Of a stretch of 16,192 nucleotides of DNA, positions 1-5,396 are shown piece after piece. The DNA lies in assembly GCA_002353225.1 (NCBI GenBank), contig DEJF01000022.1, forward strand, positions 18,465 through 34,656, read 5' to 3'. The translations under genes and the position numbers were made by a program. The notes beneath the pieces are model-generated. The model was not told where the DNA came from. It worked only from the letters and a program-made list of their open reading frames with translations, and searched no databases. Each line of letters opens with the position of its first letter. The stretch's first letter is position 1. The stretch comes from Prevotella sp. UBA2755. Its GTDB lineage: Bacteria > Bacteroidota > Bacteroidia > Bacteroidales > Bacteroidaceae.

Positions 1-90
1 GTGCGAAATAATCGCAAACGTTCGTCTTCTTTCTATCTCTTGATTCATTTCAACTTTTCAATCCTTTTGGTTTCAAGTTTCAAGATTCAA

Positions 91-120
91 CTATGAACTA
101 TGAACTATGAACTATGAACT
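91..120. repeat. 7-bp tandem repeat, four copies plus partial
   Basis: CTATGAA is repeated four times without error from 91 to 118 and a partial fifth copy follows (CT). It reads TTCATAG on the strand of rfbD. The rfbD stop codon and its last three codons lie inside the array. Degenerate 7-bp units (TTTCAAG twice) continue on the left, at about 70-84. No dyad or U-tract makes it an obvious terminator. The rest of 1-104 shows no gene. Confidence 0.85.
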
Positions 121-971
121 CTTCTTAACTCTTCAACACAATCTCTCAAACTCTCTTCCCAATAGGGAATTTCAATACCGTAAGTCTTTTTTATCTTTGT
201 CTTATCCAATACTGAATAATGAGGGCGGTTTGCAGGTGTCGGGTACTCTGCCGTATGCAAAGGCTTCACATGACAAGTGGTAATTCCTGCAATACGATGG
301 ATTGCCTTCGTGAAGTCATACCACGAGATGACACCCTCGTTGGAGAAGTGATAGACACCAGGGACAATTCCCTTATTAATAGCCGTCATTATGACCATCG
401 CAAGGTCACGGGCATAGGTCGGAGTACCTATCTGGTCAAAGATAACACCTAACTCTTGTTTCTCCTTACCCAGACGAATCATCGTTTTCACGAAATTATT
501 GCCAAAGGTACTATATAGCCACGCCGTACGGATAATCATTGATTTCTTACAGAACTTTGTCACTCCCAGTTCTCCAGCCAGTTTCGTTGAGCCATAAACA
601 CTATCAGGGCTGGGCGTATCCGTTTCCACATAAGGAACATGCTTTGTACCATTAAACACATAGTCTGTGGATATCTGGATCATCCACCCACCTCTTTTGG
701 CTACTGCAGCAGCGAGATAGGCAGGAGCGACCGTGTTCAATGTCGTACACAATTCCTTACAATCCTCAGCCTTGTCAACAGCAGTGTACGCGGCACAATT
801 CACAATACCATCTATCTGATGCTCTGCCACGAACTGCTCAACAGCCAGTTGATTGCTGATATCCAGTTCCTGTACATCCGTATTAAACCACTGATGCTGA
901 GGGTTATCCTTCTCCAGCAACTGCATCTCATTACCCAACTGACCATTACAGCCTGTAATCAATATATTCAT
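105..971 (-). CDS. rfbD: dTDP-4-dehydrorhamnose reductase (RfbD/RmlD family)
   Basis: This NAD(P)H-dependent short-chain dehydrogenase would reduce dTDP-4-dehydro-L-rhamnose to dTDP-L-rhamnose, the last step in making this cytoplasmic sugar donor. The 288-residue product has the usual family length. It opens with the Rossmann glycine motif GCNGQLG (residues 7-13), has STDYVF at 101-106, and has the catalytic pair Tyr126 and Lys130 in SVYGSTK. I chose the ATG at 971, which gives MNILITG; a longer reading would begin three codons earlier at a TTG. It is the last visible gene of a leftward unit, 1 nt after the DUF4924 stop. No rfbA, rfbB or rfbC lies nearby, so it is a detached family member, and the true substrate is inferred from the family only. 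Its last codons (VHSS and stop) run into a 7-bp tandem repeat. Confidence 0.9.
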   Translation of the reverse strand: MNILITGCNGQLGNEMQLLEKDNPQHQWFNTDVQELDISNQLAVEQFVAEHQIDGIVNCAAYTAVDKAEDCKELCTTLNTVAPAYLAAAVAKRGGWMIQISTDYVFNGTKHVPYVETDTPSPDSVYGSTKLAGELGVTKFCKKSMIIRTAWLYSTFGNNFVKTMIRLGKEKQELGVIFDQIGTPTYARDLAMVIMTAINKGIVPGVYHFSNEGVISWYDFTKAIHRIAGITTCHVKPLHTAEYPTPANRPHYSVLDKTKIKKTYGIEIPYWEESLRDCVEELRRVHSS

Positions 972-972
972 C

Positions 973-1518
973 TTATTCAAATTCTAAAGGTTCTTGTTTA
1001 TCTTTCAAATAGTAATCATTCAACATACCAATAAAAGTTGAGATCTCCTTTACAGCATGTTGCGTCTCCAGAGATATCTCTTTCTTCTGCAAGCGCAGCA
1101 TCATGACTCCATAGAGGGAATTAAAACAGGTTTCTATCTCATTCTCCTCCTTATTGGCTCCATGATTACGCAATTCTACAATATAAGGCAATACCTTATA
1201 ATACTCCGAGTGATAGAAAGGGAACTTGGAACTTCCCAGCAATTGCACATGCAACTCCTCCAATTGCTGCAATACCACCTTATTAATCTGTATATGTCCT
1301 TTCTCTCTGCAACCTTCCTCATTCATCATACGAATCAGGTTACCAAACCAGTCTGCCTCATCCTCTTTCTGATCGTCAGTATAATCAAAACGATCTATAT
1401 ACTCACGACGGATTCGGCTTAGAGAACAGCCAAAGGCACGGATGGTATCCTCCACCTGCCACATGTAAAGCAGATATTCTGCTATATTCTTACGTCTTAA
1501 CTCCTGTGCTATTAACAT
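973..1518 (-). CDS. DUF4924 family protein, function unknown
   Basis: The 181-residue product begins MLIAQELRRKNIAEYLLYMW, which I recognise as the start of the Bacteroidetes family DUF4924, for which I know no function. It looks soluble and mostly alpha-helical, rich in charged residues and Leu, with no signal peptide, transmembrane segment or recognisable catalytic motif. The ATG at 1518 was chosen; a GTG one codon upstream shares a base with the lysE-like stop (TAGTGATG), so translation may be coupled. The gene sits between a LysE-family transporter and rfbD with junctions of 1-2 bp, which argues for one transcript. Family identity is from recalled sequence resemblance and was not searched. 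Confidence 0.85.
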   Translation of the reverse strand: MLIAQELRRKNIAEYLLYMWQVEDTIRAFGCSLSRIRREYIDRFDYTDDQKEDEADWFGNLIRMMNEEGCREKGHIQINKVVLQQLEELHVQLLGSSKFPFYHSEYYKVLPYIVELRNHGANKEENEIETCFNSLYGVMMLRLQKKEISLETQHAVKEISTFIGMLNDYYLKDKQEPLEFE

Positions 1519-1520
1519 CA

Positions 1521-2183
1521 CTAAAATCTCAATAGATTTGTTGTCGTACCTAATAACATGATGATGGAACCGATAATCACCGCAACACCAATAATCTGGT
1601 TAATCAGGCGAATACCAAAATCATCAAACTTCGTTCGTATCTTATCCACCAGCCATGTCAGCCCCCACCACCATAGCAAGGCTCCGCCTACAATACTTAG
1701 AAATCCCACCAACATCTCAAAAGGATGGTTAGGAAGGACGAAAGCGAACTGTGCGTACATTGCCAAGAAAAGGAATACGATAAGAGGGTTGGAGAATGTC
1801 ACAAGGAATGCCGTCCACGTATTATACCACAAAGTACCTTTCTGCTGTCCAGACTGGTGCATCTTTTTGGTAGGATCCGTATGATAAGTATATAGTCCAA
1901 AGCATAACAGCATCACACTACCAACTATCTGTAAATAAAAACGGTTTTGGTCATTGGTAATAAAATCCATGACAAACGACATACCAAATCCCGCAATACC
2001 AGCATAGATGATATCACTGATAGAAGCGCCTAAGCCTGTGGCAAAACCATACCAGCGTCCTTTGTTCAACGTGCGCTGTACACAAAGGATGCCAACAGGA
2101 CCCATCGGGGCTGAGGCTATCAAACCTATCAGCATGCCCTTGAAGATGAAATCTAATATATTAATAGGTACGTGAAACGGCAT
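1521..2183 (-). CDS. LysE/RhtB-family membrane transporter
   Basis: The 220-residue product is a small polytopic inner-membrane protein with about six hydrophobic segments, at roughly residues 10-35, 45-72, 80-98, 120-145, 150-178 and 190-215. The first segment carries the family signature APMGPVG at 25-31, followed by the polar stretch CVQRTLNKG. LysE-superfamily members export amino acids or related small solutes; the substrate here cannot be read from sequence. It is the first gene of a leftward unit: its TAG stop overlaps or abuts the DUF4924 start. The promoter -7 box lies only about 9 nt upstream of the ATG, so the mRNA would be nearly leaderless if this ATG is used. A later Met17 (MLIGLIASAP) is an alternative but would cut into the first membrane segment. 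Confidence 0.88.
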   Translation of the reverse strand: MPFHVPINILDFIFKGMLIGLIASAPMGPVGILCVQRTLNKGRWYGFATGLGASISDIIYAGIAGFGMSFVMDFITNDQNRFYLQIVGSVMLLCFGLYTYHTDPTKKMHQSGQQKGTLWYNTWTAFLVTFSNPLIVFLFLAMYAQFAFVLPNHPFEMLVGFLSIVGGALLWWWGLTWLVDKIRTKFDDFGIRLINQIIGVAVIIGSIIMLLGTTTNLLRF

Positions 2184-2191
2184 ATCGGATG

Positions 2192-2224
2192 CAAAGATAC
2201 GAAAAAATAACTACAGAGAGCACA
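2192..2224 (-). promoter_or_regulatory. Bacteroidetes-type promoter for the lysE-DUF4924-rfbD unit
   Basis: On the minus strand a perfect -7 box TATCTTTG lies at 2199-2192. A 3-of-4 match to the -33 TTTG element (TGTG, 2224-2221) lies 21 bp upstream. Transcription would start around 2184-2187, immediately before the ATG at 2183. Confidence 0.55.
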
Positions 2225-2284
2225 GATTTCCAAGTTTTTATATTTTTTAATCCGCATATCCTGCGATTTCTGTAGTTTATTTAT

Positions 2285-2292
2285 TATCTTTG
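2285..2292 (+). promoter_or_regulatory. Probable -7 promoter element for the ROK kinase gene
   Basis: TATCTTTG matches the Bacteroidetes -7 consensus TAnnTTTG and lies 45 nt before the kinase ATG, giving a leader of about 40 nt. I see no TTTG at the expected 19-21 bp upstream, so the -33 half is weak or absent. It is arranged back to back with the leftward lysE promoter. Confidence 0.5.
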
Positions 2293-2337
2293 CAAACTGA
2301 TAAACAATCATATTCTATAACTTAAAACATATATATT

Positions 2338-3321
2338 ATGAACGAACAACAAGGAATCAAGCCGTATGTTATCGGCTTAGACTTAGGCGGTACCAACTCT
2401 GTCTTCGGTATTGTTGATGCCCGTGGTGACATCAAGGCAACAACAGCCATTAAGACTGGTGGCTATGAGAAAGTTGAAGATTACGTCAAGGCTTCTGTAG
2501 AAGCACTGCAACCGATTATCGAACAGGTAGGCGGTATCGACAAAATCAAGGCTATGGGTATCGGTGCTCCTAATGGAAATTATTATAATGGCACTATTGA
2601 GTTTGCCCCTAACCTCCCATGGGCACACGACGGAATCGTACCCTTGGCAAAGTTGTTCAGTGACCAGTTAGGTATTCCTGTCGCACTGACAAATGACGCA
2701 AATGCCGCCGCTATCGGTGAGATGGTCTATGGTGTTGCCCGTGGTATGAAGAACTTTATCGTTATTACACTTGGTACTGGTGTTGGCTCAGGTATTGTCG
2801 TTAATGGTCAACTGCTTTACGGTCACGACGGTTTTGCCGGTGAGTTAGGACATGTCACTATGGTACGTGGCGCAGAAGGCCGCTCTTGTGGATGCGGACG
2901 CACTGGTTGTCTGGAAGCATATTGCTCTGCCACTGGTGTGGCACGTACTGCTCGGGAGTTACTGGAAAAGACAGACCGTCCCTCTTTGCTCCGTGACATG
3001 AAACCTGCCGATATCACATCACTTGATGTAAGTATCGCAGCAGGAAAGGGTGACGAACTCGCCAAGGAGATCTATGAGTTCACAGGTCACATGCTCGGCG
3101 AGGCCTGTGCCGACTTTGCCGCATTCTCATCTCCTGAGGCTTTCATCTTCTTCGGAGGAATGGTAAAGGCAGGCGACCTGATTATGAATCCTATCAAGAA
3201 GGCATACAACGAGCATGTTCTTCCTATCTTCCGCAACAAAGCACAGTTCCTGGTAAGCGGACTTGATGGTGCTTCCGCTGCTGTTCTCGGTGCTTCTGCC
3301 ATTGGCTGGGAGATTCAATAA
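2338..3321 (+). CDS. ROK-family sugar kinase (probable glucokinase)
   Basis: The 327-residue cytoplasmic protein would phosphorylate a hexose, most likely glucose, with ATP. It has the N-terminal phosphate-binding motif GLDLGGTN (13-20), the sugar-binding and catalytic TNDANAA with Asp120, a second glycine-rich nucleotide motif LGTGVGSG (145-152), ELGH (169-172), and the ROK zinc motif CGCGRTGCLE (184-193) in which three Cys and His172 bind zinc. Length and motif order fit a complete ROK enzyme. ROK transcriptional repressors carry an N-terminal helix-turn-helix, and none is present, so a kinase is the better call. It is transcribed alone, divergent from the lysE unit and convergent with the thioesterase gene. 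The exact sugar cannot be fixed from sequence; fructose or N-acetyl sugars remain possible. Confidence 0.92.
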   Translation: MNEQQGIKPYVIGLDLGGTNSVFGIVDARGDIKATTAIKTGGYEKVEDYVKASVEALQPIIEQVGGIDKIKAMGIGAPNGNYYNGTIEFAPNLPWAHDGIVPLAKLFSDQLGIPVALTNDANAAAIGEMVYGVARGMKNFIVITLGTGVGSGIVVNGQLLYGHDGFAGELGHVTMVRGAEGRSCGCGRTGCLEAYCSATGVARTARELLEKTDRPSLLRDMKPADITSLDVSIAAGKGDELAKEIYEFTGHMLGEACADFAAFSSPEAFIFFGGMVKAGDLIMNPIKKAYNEHVLPIFRNKAQFLVSGLDGASAAVLGASAIGWEIQ

Positions 3322-3333
3322 ACTTATAGAAAC

Positions 3334-3385
3334 ATATTATGAAAAGAGGTTGGTGCAGGACGCTACCAACCTCACTTCATAATAT
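3334..3385 (-). terminator. Long imperfect hairpin, best read as a leftward terminator
   Basis: Two nested inverted repeats form one hairpin. The inner 9-bp stem pairs GAGGTTGGT (3346-3354) with ACCAACCTC (3365-3373) around a 10-nt loop. The outer 10-bp AT-rich stem pairs 3334-3343 with 3376-3385, separated from the inner stem by a 2x2 internal loop. Read leftward, the inner stem is followed directly by TTTT (3345-3342), an intrinsic terminator. Read rightward there is no U-tract, although the hairpin could still mark the 3' end of the kinase mRNA. Confidence 0.6.
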
Positions 3386-3424
3386 AATGATAAGATAGTA
3401 GGCAATTGCCAACAATGACTTATC
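3342..3424 (-). ncRNA. Candidate small RNA of about 80 nt
   Basis: A well-spaced leftward promoter match (3461-3430) would start a transcript near 3424. It would end about 80 nt later at the hairpin plus TTTT at 3342-3345. The transcript has no credible open reading frame and contains the perfect palindrome GGCAATTGCC (3401-3410). Everything here is inferred from promoter and terminator signals. The same terminator could simply end the thioesterase mRNA, whose stop codon is at 3500. Confidence 0.3.
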
Positions 3425-3429
3425 GGCGA

Positions 3430-3461
3430 CAAATATAGCACTTAATCATTAGAAATGCAAA
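3430..3461 (-). promoter_or_regulatory. Leftward promoter match in the kinase-thioesterase gap
   Basis: On the minus strand TTTG (3461-3458), a 20-bp spacer and TATATTTG (3437-3430) match the Bacteroidetes consensus at every fixed position. No coding start follows it leftward before the kinase gene, which is read antisense. It could serve a small RNA or be chance in an AT-rich gap. Confidence 0.4.
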
Positions 3462-3486
3462 TTTTTAATTAAGTTTTTTGCATTTC
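3452..3486. repeat. 10-bp perfect inverted repeat
   Basis: GAAATGCAAA (3452-3461) is exactly complementary to TTTGCATTTC (3477-3486) across a 15-nt AT-rich spacer. One arm contains the -33 TTTG of the leftward promoter match. It lies 14 bp beyond the thioesterase stop. With no U-tract it is a poor intrinsic terminator; an mRNA 3'-end hairpin or an operator are other readings. Confidence 0.6.
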
Positions 3487-3499
3487 ACCCCTAATTATT

Positions 3500-3904
3500 T
3501 CATTTTAAAGGGGCTTGTTTTCGATATGCCATCCCTGTTACATGGCAAAGCAATTGTCCGTTTTGATTAGTGATACGCACCTCCACCGCAGGAATTTTAT
3601 GATGATTGAAGACCTCAACCGCCTCAGCCGTTAACACATCTCCCTCACGGGCAGAAGCAAGATACATAATATTATTCTGAATTCCGAAAGTCAGTTGTCC
3701 TCGGCTATTCATCACTGCCGCTAATGCAAGATCGGCAAGGGTAAAGAGTGCTCCACCCTGACAGACACCTCCCGCATTCAGATGCTCATGAGTCACTGTC
3801 ATAGTAGCCAAAGCACGACCCTCGCTTAACGCGGTAATACGACATCCTGCACCAGCGGCAAAACGGTCGTTCGTATTTAAAAACTGTTGAATATCCATGC
3901 TCAT
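3500..3904 (-). CDS. PaaI-family hotdog-fold acyl-CoA thioesterase
   Basis: The 134-residue cytoplasmic protein has the single hotdog domain length of the PaaI/YdiI thioesterases, which hydrolyse aromatic or other acyl-CoA esters and usually work as tetramers. The signature LNAGGVCQGGALFTLADLA (42-60) contains the glycine pair and Asp58 typical of the active-site helix. The later segment FGIQNNIMYLASAREGDVL (73-91) fits the second conserved strand region. Translation may start at 3904 (MSMDIQQ) or at Met3 (3898, MDIQQ). It is transcribed away from the trp operon, so the two promoters share the 3905-4002 gap, but nothing ties it functionally to tryptophan. No phenylacetate-degradation genes are nearby, so it is probably a general thioesterase. 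Confidence 0.88.
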   Translation of the reverse strand: MSMDIQQFLNTNDRFAAGAGCRITALSEGRALATMTVTHEHLNAGGVCQGGALFTLADLALAAVMNSRGQLTFGIQNNIMYLASAREGDVLTAEAVEVFNHHKIPAVEVRITNQNGQLLCHVTGMAYRKQAPLK

Positions 3905-3923
3905 AACCTTTACATTTCGTCGG

Positions 3924-3931
3924 CAAAATTA
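3924..3931 (-). promoter_or_regulatory. Possible -7 element for the thioesterase gene
   Basis: The minus strand reads TAATTTTG at 3931-3924, a match to TAnnTTTG placed about 20 nt before the ATG. No TTTG stands at the expected upstream spacing (the nearest is 12 bp away), so support is partial. Confidence 0.35.
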
Positions 3932-3970
3932 CACTTTTTATTTCAAATCGTAAAAATAATCACCAAAAAG

Positions 3971-4002
3971 TTTGCGGATTAAAAGAATTATATGTACATT
4001 TG
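3971..4002 (+). promoter_or_regulatory. Promoter of the tryptophan operon
   Basis: TTTG (3971-3974), a 20-bp spacer and TACATTTG (3995-4002) match the Bacteroidetes sigma-ABfr-type consensus fully. Transcription should begin near 4008, giving a leader of about 180 nt before trpB. That leader holds the leader-peptide gene and the terminator. Confidence 0.85.
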
Positions 4003-4032
4003 CAGCCGTAAACATAAAAACTTCGATATAGT

Positions 4033-4083
4033 ATGACGAATAGAATGAACGCATGGTGGTGGCGTAACTCGAGATTGAAATAG
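4033..4083 (+). CDS. trpL: Tryptophan operon leader peptide
   Basis: A 16-codon reading frame encodes MTNRMNAWWWRNSRLK and stops at TAG. Three successive TGG codons sit at 4054-4062. A shorter version starting at Met5 (4045) keeps all three. It begins about 25 nt after the predicted transcription start and lies upstream of an intrinsic terminator and trpB. This is the architecture of a ribosome-mediated attenuator: scarce charged tRNA-Trp stalls the ribosome on the Trp codons and lets the operon be read. No Shine-Dalgarno sequence is evident, which is usual in this phylum. The peptide itself needs no function. Confidence 0.85.
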   Translation: MTNRMNAWWWRNSRLK

Positions 4084-4154
4084 TCGCGGGGTACGAAGCC
4101 ATATATGTGTTCACAAAGATATCAAGGGCTCGTCGGTACGCGACGAGCCCTTTT
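4054..4154 (+). promoter_or_regulatory. Ribosome-mediated trp attenuator (leader RNA)
   Basis: Hand pairing finds three structures. Segment 1 (4060-4070, the last Trp codon onward) pairs with segment 2 (4089-4101) as TGG/CCA, CGTA/TACG and CTC/GGG, with a 3-nt and a 1-nt bulge. Segment 2 (4093-4100) can instead pair with the 5' arm of the terminator (4127-4133) as AGCC/GGCT and ACG/CGT with one bulged A. If segment 2 is held by segment 1, the terminator forms. A ribosome stalled on TGG codons 4054-4062 would cover segment 1, free segment 2 and block termination. I recall a published candidate motif named Bacteroid-trp for such leaders; I could not compare it here. Confidence 0.75.
4124..4154 (+). 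terminator. Attenuator terminator upstream of trpB
   Basis: GGGCTCGTCG (4126-4135) and CGACGAGCCC (4141-4150) form a perfect 10-bp stem around a 5-nt loop, extended to 12 bp by flanking AA/TT pairs. It is followed by TTTT and lies 33 nt before the trpB ATG. Placement inside a leader and before the first gene marks it as regulatory. Confidence 0.9.
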
Positions 4155-4187
4155 AACGTCATGTAACAAGAACTTAACAATTACAAT

Positions 4188-5396
4188 ATGGAAAAATCAT
4201 TTTTAGTAGACGAGAAAGGATTCTATGGCGAATTCGGTGGGGCATATATCCCAGAGATTCTTTATGCTACTGTCAAGAAGTTGCAAGAGGAATACCTGCC
4301 AATTATAGAATCGGAGGCATTTAAAAAAGAGTACATGGAACTCCTGCGTGATTATGTTGGTCGTCCATCCCCCCTCTATCTTGCCAAACGTATGAGTGAA
4401 AAGTATGGTTGTCAACTTTACCTTAAACGGGAAGACTTGAACCACACAGGCGCTCATAAAATCAACAACACGATCGGACAAATCTTACTTGCCAAGAAGA
4501 TGGGTAAGAAACGCATCATCGCAGAGACTGGGGCTGGGCAACACGGCGTGGCAACTGCGACAGTATGTGCCCTGATGGACATGCCCTGTGTGGTTTACCA
4601 AGGGGCATTAGACGTAGAGCGGCAACATGTCAATGTGGAGCGAATGAAGATGCTGGGAGCAGAGGTGCGACCAGTCAAGACAGGAAACTGGACATTGAAA
4701 GACGCCACCAACGAGGCAATCCGTGACTGGTGCTGTCACCCCACCGACACCTTTTATATAATAGGAAGCACTGTCGGACCCCATCCTTACCCTGACATGG
4801 TGGCTCGTCTGCAAAGCGTTATATCCGCTGAGATCAAAGAACAATTGCAAGAGAAAATCGGCAGGGATTATCCTGACATCCTGATGGCATGTGTCGGAGG
4901 AGGCAGCAATGCTGCTGGAACCATCTACCATTATATTGATGATGAGCGCGTCAGGATTATCCTCGCAGAGGCAGGAGGTCTGGGAGCAGATACCGGACAC
5001 ACAGCGGCAACGATTCATGCAGGAAGACTCGGTATCCTGCATGGTGCCAAGACCCTTGTCATGCAGACTCCTGACGGACAGATTATCGAGGCAGAGTCTA
5101 TCTCGGCTGGTCTTGACTATCCTGGCATTGGTCCTATGCATGCCAATCTTGCATCCCAGCATCGTGCCACTGTTTATTCCATCAACGATGGCGAGGCAGT
5201 GAAAGCCGCCTATGAACTGACGCGCATGGAGGGTATCATCCCTGCTTTGGAGAGTGCGCATGCCATTGCCGCCCTAAGCAAGGTAGACTTCAAGAAAGAC
5301 GATGTCGTTGTGTTGACCGTCAGTGGTCGTGGCGACAAAGACGTAGAGACCTATTTATCACATAAAGAAATGGCAGGAGAATATGGAGACTTTTAA
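4188..5396 (+). CDS. trpB: Tryptophan synthase beta chain
   Basis: TrpB joins indole and L-serine to make L-tryptophan using pyridoxal phosphate; indole arrives by a tunnel from TrpA. The 402-residue product has the normal TrpB1 length. It shows HTGAHKINN with the PLP-binding Lys91, AETGAGQHG with catalytic Glu113 (111-120), and the phosphate-binding loop GGGSNA (237-242). It is the first structural gene after the attenuator, while its partner trpA is the last gene, 4.5 kb downstream; this split is usual in Bacteroidetes. Its 3' end overlaps trpE by 14 bp in another frame, which suggests translational coupling. Regulation should be by the leader attenuator. Confidence 0.97.
   Translation: MEKSFLVDEKGFYGEFGGAYIPEILYATVKKLQEEYLPIIESEAFKKEYMELLRDYVGRPSPLYLAKRMSEKYGCQLYLKREDLNHTGAHKINNTIGQILLAKKMGKKRIIAETGAGQHGVATATVCALMDMPCVVYQGALDVERQHVNVERMKMLGAEVRPVKTGNWTLKDATNEAIRDWCCHPTDTFYIIGSTVGPHPYPDMVARLQSVISAEIKEQLQEKIGRDYPDILMACVGGGSNAAGTIYHYIDDERVRIILAEAGGLGADTGHTAATIHAGRLGILHGAKTLVMQTPDGQIIEAESISAGLDYPGIGPMHANLASQHRATVYSINDGEAVKAAYELTRMEGIIPALESAHAIAALSKVDFKKDDVVVLTVSGRGDKDVETYLSHKEMAGEYGDF

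Noticed and set aside
1..104. A gene or RNA at the left edge
   Set aside because: Only a 4-bp hairpin and degenerate 7-bp repeats are visible; any gene downstream of rfbD lies outside the window.
3938..4180. An 80-codon minus-strand frame in the trp leader region
   Set aside because: It covers the trp promoter, leader peptide and terminator on the opposite strand and has no family resemblance.
4020..4187. T-box or riboswitch in the trp leader
   Set aside because: There is no T-box sequence or multi-stem aptamer; the TGG run and alternative stems explain the leader as a peptide attenuator.
4608..5261. A 217-codon frame on the minus strand inside trpB
   Set aside because: It lies wholly opposite trpB, has a cysteine- and serine-rich composition typical of antisense frames, and matches no family I know.
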